64,000 nucleotides of DNA, from the NCBI GenBank assembly GCA_937876195.1, contig CALEIK010000018.1:1-64000 (forward strand). Direction: 5' to 3'. Made by a program: the position numbers and the translations under genes. This DNA comes from an uncultured Flavobacteriales bacterium. GTDB lineage: Bacteria; Bacteroidota; Bacteroidia; Flavobacteriales_D; Crocinitomicaceae. The notes beneath the pieces were generated by a model. It was not told where the DNA came from, ran no database searches, and saw nothing but the letters and a program-made list of their open reading frames with translations. Shown here piece after piece: positions 35,840 to 43,114 of the stretch. Each line of letters begins with the position of its first letter. Within the stretch, counting starts at the first letter, position 1.

Positions 35840-37459
35840 ATGCAACAACTACAACTGAAAATGAATCAACATCATTCAGTCTTGACGAGATTGATTTCCC
35901 TGCCTGTTGCCAGACTGTGTGTCTGCGGAATGGCTTTTCTGTTGTGGGGAACGTTGCTGGGACAACAAAACCTAATCCCCATTCATTCATTTTACAAAGA
36001 CCATCTTTTTGCCAACAAGACCGATAAACCTTACAATGGTGGATCACTTTTTCCTGTCAATGAATCTGAATACGATTTAATTAGCGCCATCAACGATTCG
36101 ACAAAGCAATACTACGATTTTACGCATATCCTGTTTCAAAAATATTTGTTCGAAATCCGTGGGGACGATTACTACCTAAAAATTTCTCCAGCCATTGACT
36201 TCTCGATAGGGCAAGATTTGAACGATACGATTTCAAGACGATTGTTTCAAAATACCCGTGGGCTCCATGTCGAAGGGACGCTCTTTTCCAATTTTTCGTT
36301 TTCAACGTCCTTGTACGAAAACCAAGGTCGATATGTGAATTATGAAACCGCTTATTATGCGTCGTTGGGGGAATTATACCCTGGATCTGATTCTACTTAT
36401 GCTCCACAGAATGCAGTTATTCCAGGTGGAGGAAGAACAAAACCGTTCAAAGGTGACGGATTTGATTATGCGTATGCTGTTGGCTATTTTGTGTATGCAC
36501 CATTCAAGTTTTTAAGTGTCACAGCAGGAAACAATGCACAGTTTGTTGGTGATGGACACCGTTCAATCTTACTCTCCGACAATTCGTACAGCGCACCGTA
36601 TTTCCGAGTGGATTGGAAAATCAGTCCAAAATTCAGCTTTTCATACATGCGTTCACGTCACATGAATTTATTGCGAAGACCAGCAAGTGGTTCAGTGGAA
36701 TCTTACTACGAAGCCAAAGGTTATTCGGTCAATTACTTCACCTATAAGCCGATCGATAGAATCAGCATTAGCCTGTTTGAAAGTGGTGAATGGAGTCGAG
36801 GTGATTCGATTTCAAGCAAAAATTCTCATCCGCTCTATTACAATCCCGTTCCCTTTTTGTCAGGATTGGCACTTCAAGGAAAGAATGAAGTTGTTTCGCT
36901 GCTCGGCTTGAATTTGAGCTATCAAGTAGCAAAGCACCATCGTTTGTACGGACAATTAGCCATCAATGATTTTGACACGAAAAAAGCAGGATTTCAACTA
37001 GGGTACCGAGGCTACAATTATTTTGGGCTCAAGGATTTTATGCTACAAGCGGAGTACAACAATATCGCAAATCGAATGTATGAAAATAGCAACCGACGTT
37101 TGAACGGGGTCCATTATAATTTACCACTGGCGCATGTGAAAGGAAATGGGTTCCAAGAGTTTGTGTTGCGCACCAATTATGAAATCAAACGGGTGTATGC
37201 TGAGGTAACAGCAGTGTACTATTTACTGAGCAATTATTCCTCAATAGCATTGTTGCCGTACCATGTCGCACAAACGCCTTCAACAAACACGGTAATGTTC
37301 ACCAGCGTCGAACTAGGCTACCGCTTTAACCGAAAGATGAATTTTTCCGTTTTTGGTAATTGGACGTACAGAACAATTGACGATCCAAACATGTTGACTG
37401 CCAACCATTTTAACATTGGAATTCGCACGGGATTTATTAATCACTACAAGGACTTTTGA
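35840..37459 (+). CDS. RemB/Wzi-like outer-membrane barrel, first of a pair
   Basis: 539 residues. A long basic N-region precedes the hydrophobic signal segment (about 24-42, ending LLGQQ); an internal ATG (35864) would shorten the N-region. The rest alternates as a beta-barrel. The block FVGDGHRSILLSDNSYSAPYF (near 235) resembles a conserved FxGxGxRSxLLSD block in the gliding-motility RemB and capsule-assembly Wzi families. It may help hold or export surface polysaccharide or adhesins. Its TGA overlaps the ATG of the next gene by one base (TGATG). Confidence 0.7.
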   Translation: MQQLQLKMNQHHSVLTRLISLPVARLCVCGMAFLLWGTLLGQQNLIPIHSFYKDHLFANKTDKPYNGGSLFPVNESEYDLISAINDSTKQYYDFTHILFQKYLFEIRGDDYYLKISPAIDFSIGQDLNDTISRRLFQNTRGLHVEGTLFSNFSFSTSLYENQGRYVNYETAYYASLGELYPGSDSTYAPQNAVIPGGGRTKPFKGDGFDYAYAVGYFVYAPFKFLSVTAGNNAQFVGDGHRSILLSDNSYSAPYFRVDWKISPKFSFSYMRSRHMNLLRRPASGSVESYYEAKGYSVNYFTYKPIDRISISLFESGEWSRGDSISSKNSHPLYYNPVPFLSGLALQGKNEVVSLLGLNLSYQVAKHHRLYGQLAINDFDTKKAGFQLGYRGYNYFGLKDFMLQAEYNNIANRMYENSNRRLNGVHYNLPLAHVKGNGFQEFVLRTNYEIKRVYAEVTAVYYLLSNYSSIALLPYHVAQTPSTNTVMFTSVELGYRFNRKMNFSVFGNWTYRTIDDPNMLTANHFNIGIRTGFINHYKDF

Positions 37460-38877
37460 TGAAGCAACTGTGTTACATAGCGTTCTTTTTTAGCTTTTCT
37501 GTCGCTGCACAAGGAGAGGTAGGATACTTGTTTGAGGAAATGCCAAACGACTCAGTGGTGCAACCGTCACTGCAATATCATTCCAGTTTAAAACCAGCAG
37601 TTCGACAGGTAAATTCGAATGGAAAAACTGAATCGTATCTACAAGTTGCAGGATTGGGAGACCTCAATTATTTTCAATCGAATACAACATCAGCGTTTAA
37701 AACGGGATTAGGGCTTGAAGTTAAAGGTGGAGTGAAGGACAAATTCTTCTTTCGTTTGGCGGGAGTGGAAGGAATTCACCAAAACAGCGGAGGCTTTGCG
37801 CCAAAATCATTCATTGATGATTCACTAGGAAGTGTTTCATTGTACACCGATCTCCGCGGACGTATTTCTTATACGCCGAATCATGTTTTTAATTTTCAAG
37901 CGGGATTGGACCACAACTTTTTAGGTGAAGGAGCGCGTTCTATGTTACTGAGTGATTACGGAACGCCTTATCCTTTTGGACAAATCCGCATGCGTTTTTG
38001 GCGTGTTGAATATTCCATTTTGTATCAATTTTTACGTGAACGAAATGCCAATCGATGGGAAGGGAAGTTTTCTTCGAGTCACCACTTATCGTTTAACATT
38101 GCAAAATGGTTGAACGTTGGAATTTTTGAAACGGTGATTTTTCAACCGAAGGACACGCTGTTGAACCGTGGATTTGATGTCGAATACCTAAACCCATTTG
38201 TGTTTTATCGCCCACAAGAGTATTCATTGGGTTCAAGCGACAATGTCCTGATTGGTTTCGATTTGGCAGCGCGGTACAAAAAGCACACGTTGTACGGACA
38301 GTTTATCTTGGATGAATTTTTCTGGGCAGAAATCAAAGCGAAAAGCGGTTGGTGGGCAAGCAAGTATGGTGGACAGGTTGGCGTAAAAGGCCGTTTTGAA
38401 AAAGGTGCACACAACTTCTTTTACCGCGTGGAGTATAACTTTGCGCGACCTTACACATATTCGCACTTGTCAGATCAGTTGAACTACGGCAATCAGGGAA
38501 GACCGTTGGCGCATCCTTATGGATCAAATTTTATGGAATTGCTGGTGGAAGCGAAATGGCAACACAAAAAATGGTATGCGAAAGCTTTTTCAAATTATTT
38601 TCTTCGCGGTAGCGATAAGGATGGCTTCAACTACGGAAACGATGTCTACACGCCTTATATCAACCGACCGTATGAGTATGGCCATTTTATAGGGCAGGGA
38701 CAAGGCTTCAATGGAACAAAAACAATTATCACCGCAGGTTACCAAGTATTGAAGCATGGAAAACTAAACGCGTTTGTCGAAAACCACTTTGACTATATCA
38801 CACTCGACAATCAATTGCGCTATACCCTTGTTGTCGGTTTGCGCAGCATGTTGTGGAACGACCACCGAAACTATTGA
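37459..38877 (+). CDS. RemB/Wzi-like outer-membrane barrel, second of a pair
   Basis: 472 residues from ATG 37459, overlapping the preceding stop; signal peptide MKQLCYIAFFFSFSVAAQ. It shares with its neighbour the block FLGEGARSMLLSDYGTPYPFG (near 154) and the overall barrel pattern, so the two are distant paralogues that probably work together. The coupling of starts implies matched amounts. The end overlaps the convergent FadL-like gene by 7 bp with no room for a terminator. Confidence 0.7.
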   Translation: MKQLCYIAFFFSFSVAAQGEVGYLFEEMPNDSVVQPSLQYHSSLKPAVRQVNSNGKTESYLQVAGLGDLNYFQSNTTSAFKTGLGLEVKGGVKDKFFFRLAGVEGIHQNSGGFAPKSFIDDSLGSVSLYTDLRGRISYTPNHVFNFQAGLDHNFLGEGARSMLLSDYGTPYPFGQIRMRFWRVEYSILYQFLRERNANRWEGKFSSSHHLSFNIAKWLNVGIFETVIFQPKDTLLNRGFDVEYLNPFVFYRPQEYSLGSSDNVLIGFDLAARYKKHTLYGQFILDEFFWAEIKAKSGWWASKYGGQVGVKGRFEKGAHNFFYRVEYNFARPYTYSHLSDQLNYGNQGRPLAHPYGSNFMELLVEAKWQHKKWYAKAFSNYFLRGSDKDGFNYGNDVYTPYINRPYEYGHFIGQGQGFNGTKTIITAGYQVLKHGKLNAFVENHFDYITLDNQLRYTLVVGLRSMLWNDHRNY

Positions 38878-40286
38878 GCTTCTGCCTTTTTCTGACCGAC
38901 TGTTATTTCTAGAATAAGCTTAAATGAGTGCGAAGACGTCGTGATGTCGTTCGGAGTAACGGTAATTAAATTCTCTGGTGCAGCCCCATATTCAACTCCC
39001 ACAGTATAGCGTTTGTCCTTTTTAGTGATATGTACCAATCCCAGGGAAAAGTGCACCAAGCTCCATCTGCTCGCTTCCACGCGCATGACGTTATCATTCG
39101 TTTGTGGAACCTCGTTATAGAGGAAATCTGTTCGTGCTCCCAAGTACATTTCCCAGCGGCTGGTCAGAATGGTTTCTAGCCCCAATCCTAAATTGGTCCG
39201 TGCATGTGTTTTTTCAGTGAGTGAAAGAAAGTTCTGTCCGTCCAAAATAACGTCTTTCAATTGTTCATCGGTAAATGCGTCGGGATAAATGCTTGGTTTT
39301 TCGTCGGCATCAAAAATGTAATAGCGCTTGCCACCGAAAAAAGTCTCATTGGTGATGTGCAACCAAGCTCGTTTCCCCAGTTTCCAACTTACACCCAAAG
39401 CTAAAGCGCCGTGTTCCTTGTGTTGTACCTTGATGCCGTCAACACGATCTACCAAGTGAACATCTACATCAATACTAGGTGAAATGTCGGCAAAGTTCAT
39501 GTATGAAATTTCACGGTATGCTTTTGCCTTGCCAAACATGTTAAACGTTGGGGTGGTAAACGTCATTCCAAATTTGAAGTTTCCCACGTCCAGGGCTATG
39601 GAAGGTTTGAACAATCCTTTCACGTTGTAATAATTGAAACTTTGTACGTTTGAATATTGATACACTTCCAATCCTGAGTAATCTTGCGGTAAAATGCTGA
39701 GACCTTGCCCGAAAGCGTATTTTACATCACGGTAAATGCCATAGTGCGAGAGTCCAATGGCGAATCCATCAGAAACTTGGTAGGAAAGCGAAATTCCCGC
39801 CCAGTATTCCATCAATTGGTGTTGTAGATTGTACGAATACACCCAGCGTTCTGGACCATCGAATTGTGGCAAAACCTCTTGATCGGATTCATGTAGAAAA
39901 TCAAATTTTTGGTTAAATGCCCTACGTGTAATGATTGAATAACCAAGTCGCAAGCGTTTTCTGTTTTTGAATTCTAGGATTCCAGCGATGAGGTTGGGCA
40001 TGGTGCTAAACTCTGTTTCTTCCAAATCTAGTCCATCTCCTAGTGCGTTTTCAACCTTGAGCATGCGAATACGGTAGGCGTTTACGGAAATTGAAAGCGA
40101 TGGATCTTTAACGAACGCCATGGCTGCTGGATTGTAGTATGCCGTTGCATTGTCACCCAGTCCAGCTGTTGCCGCCCCTCCTAGCAATGATGCGCGAGCC
40201 CCAAAGTGTTCGGCCCAATGATGGTAATCTTGCGCATATGCAACGCACATACTTAGGAACAGTGATAGAATTACGACGGTCTTCAT
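38871..40286 (-). CDS. FadL/OMPP1-like outer-membrane protein
   Basis: 471 residues with a signal peptide (SMCVAYAQ). The N-terminus HFGARASLLGGAATAGLGDNATAYYNPAAMAFV is the pattern of OMPP1/FadL-type transport barrels, where the N-terminus plugs the pore. It probably allows diffusion of hydrophobic compounds across the outer membrane. Some T9SS-associated PorV-like barrels look similar, so that alternative is open. A TAnnTTcG-type box is at 40305-40312. Confidence 0.75.
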   Translation of the reverse strand: MKTVVILSLFLSMCVAYAQDYHHWAEHFGARASLLGGAATAGLGDNATAYYNPAAMAFVKDPSLSISVNAYRIRMLKVENALGDGLDLEETEFSTMPNLIAGILEFKNRKRLRLGYSIITRRAFNQKFDFLHESDQEVLPQFDGPERWVYSYNLQHQLMEYWAGISLSYQVSDGFAIGLSHYGIYRDVKYAFGQGLSILPQDYSGLEVYQYSNVQSFNYYNVKGLFKPSIALDVGNFKFGMTFTTPTFNMFGKAKAYREISYMNFADISPSIDVDVHLVDRVDGIKVQHKEHGALALGVSWKLGKRAWLHITNETFFGGKRYYIFDADEKPSIYPDAFTDEQLKDVILDGQNFLSLTEKTHARTNLGLGLETILTSRWEMYLGARTDFLYNEVPQTNDNVMRVEASRWSLVHFSLGLVHITKKDKRYTVGVEYGAAPENLITVTPNDITTSSHSFKLILEITVGQKKAEAQ

Positions 40287-40304
40287 AGCAAGCAGAGTAT
40301 GGAA

Positions 40305-40312
40305 CGAATTTA
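40305..40312 (-). promoter_or_regulatory. Candidate -7 box of the FadL-like gene
   Basis: Reads TAAATTCG on the minus strand, one mismatch from TAnnTTTG, 19 bp before the ATG. Confidence 0.4.
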
Positions 40313-40363
40313 ATTATATATCTGAATGTGCGCAAAAAAGAGAAAATATTTTCTAACCGAAAT

Positions 40364-40395
40364 AAAAAAAGCGCACGACTCAGTCATGCGCTTTT
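40364..40395 (-). terminator. Terminator of the ssb cluster
   Basis: AAAAGCGCACGACT pairs with AGTCATGCGCTTTT. The A run on the plus strand (TTTTTTT on the minus strand) marks it as the end of the minus-strand ssb transcript. Confidence 0.88.
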
Positions 40396-40430
40396 CTGTG
40401 TTAGGTTAGGTGTGGGCAGTAGGTTAGGTG

Positions 40431-40748
40431 TTACAGCCCGATCACGTGTTTTACTTCAATCTCGGTGACTTTTCGAGGTTTCCCCTGCTTGTTAAGGTAG
40501 GTTCGGTTCACCAATCGCCCGTGAATAGCGAGTTGCTTGCCTTTGTCTCCGTAGTTTTCAATAAAACCCGCAATGTTTCCCCATGCGAAAACGCGGTGCC
40601 ATTCAGCTTGTTGCTTGTTACTCTTGGTCGTGTACTTGTTGGTAGCCAGGTTGAATCGAGCGACTTTTCCACCGTTTTCAAAATTGGTGATTTCCGCAGG
40701 AGAACCCATGTTCCCAATAAGCGTTACATGATTGTTGATTGATTGCAT
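40431..40748 (-). CDS. ssb: Short single-stranded DNA-binding protein, paralogue 3
   Basis: 105 residues from ATG 40748. An OB-fold SSB core is plain: NHVTLIGNMGSPAEITNFENG, VARFNLATNKY, EWHRVFAWGNIAGFIENYGDKGKQLAIHGRL, and a final strand. It ends right after the OB fold (VKHVIGL) with no disordered tail and no acidic DDDxPF-like tip, so it should bind ssDNA without recruiting the usual SSB partners. Third gene of the tandem; 10 bp after paralogue 2. Confidence 0.9.
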   Translation of the reverse strand: MQSINNHVTLIGNMGSPAEITNFENGGKVARFNLATNKYTTKSNKQQAEWHRVFAWGNIAGFIENYGDKGKQLAIHGRLVNRTYLNKQGKPRKVTEIEVKHVIGL

Positions 40749-40758
40749 ATCGTACAAT

Positions 40759-41070
40759 TTAAAGAATTACTAAATCATTTACTTCGACTTCAGAGATGAA
40801 GCGTTTTTCGCCGCCTTTTTGGTAAAAGCGAGTGGTTAGCTTGCCTTCCACGGCGATTTCCATTCCGATGGCACCGAGTTCTTGCATCACGGGAATCCAG
40901 CGACCCCAGGCAGACATTCTGTGCCAGTGGCTTTTTTTCTGTGTTTCACCATTCTCGTCCAAGTAGGTTTCGTTCGTGGACATGGTGAATTGTGCAATTT
41001 TTCTTCCGTTAGGTAATTCGTAGAAGCGAGGTGCGGAAGAGACTTTTCCAATTAAATTTACGTGGTTCAT
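40759..41070 (-). CDS. ssb: Short single-stranded DNA-binding protein, paralogue 2
   Basis: 103 residues from ATG 41070 (MNHVNLIGKVSSAPRFYELPNG); an upstream in-frame start would add 27 residues lying across an intergenic hairpin and was rejected. Same OB-fold pattern as its neighbours (IAQFTMSTNETY, HWHRMSAWGRWIPVMQELGAIGMEIAVEGKL). It ends at VEVNDLVIL with no tail. It is clearly diverged from both neighbours, so the triplication is not recent. Confidence 0.9.
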   Translation of the reverse strand: MNHVNLIGKVSSAPRFYELPNGRKIAQFTMSTNETYLDENGETQKKSHWHRMSAWGRWIPVMQELGAIGMEIAVEGKLTTRFYQKGGEKRFISEVEVNDLVIL

Positions 41071-41096
41071 TTTAATGTGTTTAGTAGTGAAAAATA

Positions 41097-41122
41097 GGGA
41101 GCCAAACGGCTGCTCGGCTCCC
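41097..41122 (-). terminator. GC-rich hairpin between ssb paralogues 1 and 2
   Basis: GGGAGCC (41097-41103) pairs with GGCTCCC (41116-41122); on the minus strand it is followed by TATTTTTC. It may partly terminate transcription after the first gene, or stabilise that mRNA. Confidence 0.6.
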
Positions 41123-41137
41123 AGGTTAGGTGTTCGA

Positions 41138-41491
41138 TTATTTTTTTTCATCGGTGCTCTTTGGCGAAACGATTAAGAATTCATTGACTTCGATGTTGGT
41201 GCTGTAGCGTTTCTCACCATCTTTTGTCTCATAGCTGTTATTCACAAGTTTCCCCTCCACGACAATTTCTTGTCCCTTAGAAAGCATTTTACCGGCAAGC
41301 TCGGCTGTTTTACCCCATGCGGTGAGGTTGTGCCATTGTGTGTTGTCTTGCCATTCACCATTTTTGTTCTTGTAACTCTCGTTCGTTGCAAGTGAAAAAC
41401 GTGCAAGCGTTCTACCTGAGTCCAGGTTTACAATTTCTGGTTGCGCTCCTAAGCGTCCAATCAAACTAACTTTGTTTCTTAATGTGTTCAT
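41138..41491 (-). CDS. ssb: Short single-stranded DNA-binding protein, paralogue 1
   Basis: 117 residues from ATG 41491 (MNTLRNKVSLIGRLGAQPEI). OB-fold core with LARFSLATNESY and QWHNLTAWGKTAELAGKMLSKGQEIVVEGKL; a short polar tail (VSPKSTDEKK) replaces the acidic tip. It is first in the tandem. Upstream, TCAGA/TCTGA (41535-41550) forms a small inverted repeat and a CAnnTTTG box lies near 41566, so the promoter is only weakly suggested. Confidence 0.9.
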   Translation of the reverse strand: MNTLRNKVSLIGRLGAQPEIVNLDSGRTLARFSLATNESYKNKNGEWQDNTQWHNLTAWGKTAELAGKMLSKGQEIVVEGKLVNNSYETKDGEKRYSTNIEVNEFLIVSPKSTDEKK

Positions 41492-41791
41492 GTGTATTGG
41501 TTTTGAACATTACTAAATTTACTGTTGTCCTATTTCAGATCGTTTTCTGATATCGACACTGCAAAGTTGAGGTGACCGCCAAACCAAATTCGGTTATTTA
41601 CCATTTACTGTCGAATATTTTTCGTTTGTAAGTGGGTGATGTCGGATTTATAGTTGATTTGCAGTCTGTTAAGTCGGAAAATTATTTTAAAAAAAGTTTG
41701 GTATATTTGGGTGGAAATGTACGAATAACCATTTTTGTGGTGTATATAAACGAGTTGGCAAACATTAAGACCAACCCTATTGAAAAAATTG
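41492..41791. other. 300-bp gap between ssb and the AT-rich gene pair
   Basis: No gene is visible. It holds the presumed ssb promoter region near 41535-41570, an AT-rich stretch, the consensus box TATATTTG at 41702-41709 and the motif GTTGGCA at 41754-41760. Confidence 0.6.
41702..41709 (+). promoter_or_regulatory. -7 box upstream of the cassette-like genes
   Basis: TATATTTG matches TAnnTTTG exactly. It lies outside the GTTGGCA boundary motif, so it would read into whatever gene stands next to that boundary. Confidence 0.5.
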
Positions 41792-42346
41792 ATGAATAAA
41801 ATATTAATTACAATTATCTTCTTAGTGACTTTATCTTCTTGTAGCGTACATAAGGAAATTTATGAAAGTGGAAATTTGAAAGCTAAAGGAAAAGTCAAAA
41901 ACGATAAAAAAAATGGAAAATGGAAACTCTTCTACGAGAATGGAAACATCTATCAAATTGGAGCATACTCAAACGGAAGTGAAACTGGCGAGTGGAAAAT
42001 ATTTCACGAAAACGGAAAATTAAGACAAATCGGAAAATTTAATAATGGAAAACAAACTGGAGAGTGGAGTTTCTTTCACTCGAATGGTTACCGAGAAGGA
42101 ATTGGAAATTTAATAGATGGCAAAAGAATTGGAATTTGGAAATGGTATTTTGATAATGGTCAGATTCAAACAGAAAGGAAATGGAATAACGGAAAGTTAA
42201 TTGAAATCATTAGTTGTTATGATGGCGAAGGAAATGAAATGGATAAAGGAACTTTGGTAGACGGAAATGGAACAATGAAAATTTATGATATTGACGGAAA
42301 GTTGCTTGAAACATTAAAATATGAAAATGGCGAATACGTAAAATAA
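41792..42346 (+). CDS. YwqK/MORN-repeat lipoprotein
   Basis: 184 residues from ATG 41792, which opens a lipoprotein signal (lipobox VTLSSCSVH). The rest is a series of ~23-residue MORN-variant repeats, five or so, of the form ENGNxxxxGxxxNGxxxGEWKxF (residues about 25-140), as in proteins often annotated as YwqK-family antitoxins. No toxin partner is seen, so that label should not be taken as function. The DNA is more AT-rich than nearby housekeeping genes. It lies between GTTGGCA (41754) and a palindromic element starting 4 bp after its stop. Confidence 0.8.
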   Translation: MNKILITIIFLVTLSSCSVHKEIYESGNLKAKGKVKNDKKNGKWKLFYENGNIYQIGAYSNGSETGEWKIFHENGKLRQIGKFNNGKQTGEWSFFHSNGYREGIGNLIDGKRIGIWKWYFDNGQIQTERKWNNGKLIEIISCYDGEGNEMDKGTLVDGNGTMKIYDIDGKLLETLKYENGEYVK

Positions 42347-42350
42347 CGTT

Positions 42351-42480
42351 TGACAACACCGTATATAATTTATTGCTAGTTCTAGCCTAGTCACAAAAAT
42401 CCCCGCGGATTTTCTATTTGGTTTGTACTTGCTAAATTTGTTACTTTACCACGCAACAAACCATATACAACACGTTAACA
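42351..42480. repeat. Large imperfect palindrome between two small genes
   Basis: Nested arms: TGACAAC (42351-42357) against GTTAACA (42474-42480), 5 of 7 paired; GTATATAATTTATTGC (42361-42376) against GCAACAAACCATATAC (42453-42468), 13 of 16 paired; and a central perfect hairpin AAAATCC-CCGC-GGATTTT (42396-42413). The whole ~130 bp can fold as one long structured single strand. It fills the gap between the stop of one gene and 9 bp before the ATG of the next. Confidence 0.75.
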
Positions 42481-42488
42481 GCAATATA

Positions 42489-42962
42489 ATGAAGTACGCA
42501 ATTTACATAACACTTTTATTAATTCTTTTTTCGTGCAATTCGGAAAAGAAAACTTTTGTGATAACATTTGATAATGCCAATGGTCTAGTCAAAGGAAATC
42601 CCGTGGTAATAAATGATTATCAAATAGGAGAAGTAAAAAAAGTATCTCTTAGTAAAGATTATAAAATAAACGCTGAAATCGTACTCAGCGATACTGTGAG
42701 CCTTCCAAAAGACACGAAATTTACGATTGCATCAAGAGATTTGTTTACTAAAGCAATTATTGTTACTCCAGGAAGATCAAAAACATATTTAACAAGTTCA
42801 GATGTAATAATCGGTCAACAAGCAGAAAGTATAAAATTGGACACATTATTCAATATTATCACAAATGAAATTAACAACTCAAAACCAGTCAGAAATCAAG
42901 ATTCGATTATTTTCGAATTAAACACAATGAACAAAGAATTAAAAGAGTTAAACGAAAAATAA
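42489..42962 (+). CDS. MlaD/MCE-domain lipoprotein
   Basis: 157 residues from ATG 42489; a lipoprotein signal (MKYAIYITLLLILFSCNSE) decides the start. An MCE/MlaD domain follows (VITFDNANGLVKGNPVVINDYQIGEVKKVSL), the fold that carries lipids between membranes, then a short helical tail rich in Asn, Lys and Glu. MlaD proteins usually come with an ABC permease and ATPase; none is near, and the protein is short. The DNA is very AT-rich. TGTTAAC follows 3 bp after the stop, matching the arrangement after the preceding gene. Confidence 0.8.
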   Translation: MKYAIYITLLLILFSCNSEKKTFVITFDNANGLVKGNPVVINDYQIGEVKKVSLSKDYKINAEIVLSDTVSLPKDTKFTIASRDLFTKAIIVTPGRSKTYLTSSDVIIGQQAESIKLDTLFNIITNEINNSKPVRNQDSIIFELNTMNKELKELNEK

Positions 42963-43114
42963 TGCTGTTAACATGGGTTTAGCTCCATGCCTCTACTCTT
43001 TCTTCGAAAAACGATTTTTATGAAAATAATAATCTAACTTCGAGTTTAATATAAAAAGCGCCACATTTGCCTACTGCGAAACCGTGATACAACCCCCAGA
43101 AATTAAACAACCCC

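Larger units (their letters stand above)
40403..41133 (-). repeat. Three copies of an 11-bp motif in the ssb cluster
   Basis: AGGTTAGGTGT (plus-strand reading) occurs at 40403-40413, 40421-40431 and 41123-41133. Two copies lie at or within 5 bp of an ssb stop codon (40431 and 41138). No copy follows the middle ssb gene. Confidence 0.7.

Noticed and set aside
35840..38877. The two RemB/Wzi-like genes as one frameshifted gene
   Set aside because: The second has its own signal peptide and a full barrel; the one-base overlap is normal coupling.
41792..42346. Annotating the MORN-repeat lipoprotein as an antitoxin
   Set aside because: The YwqK label is a database name; no toxin gene is adjacent and the protein is an exported lipoprotein.
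42351..42480. Calling the palindrome a canonical attC site
   Set aside because: The ends GTTAACA and TGACAAC do not fit GTTRRRY and RYYYAAC strictly, and no integrase is in the window, so it is reported only as a cassette-like hypothesis.
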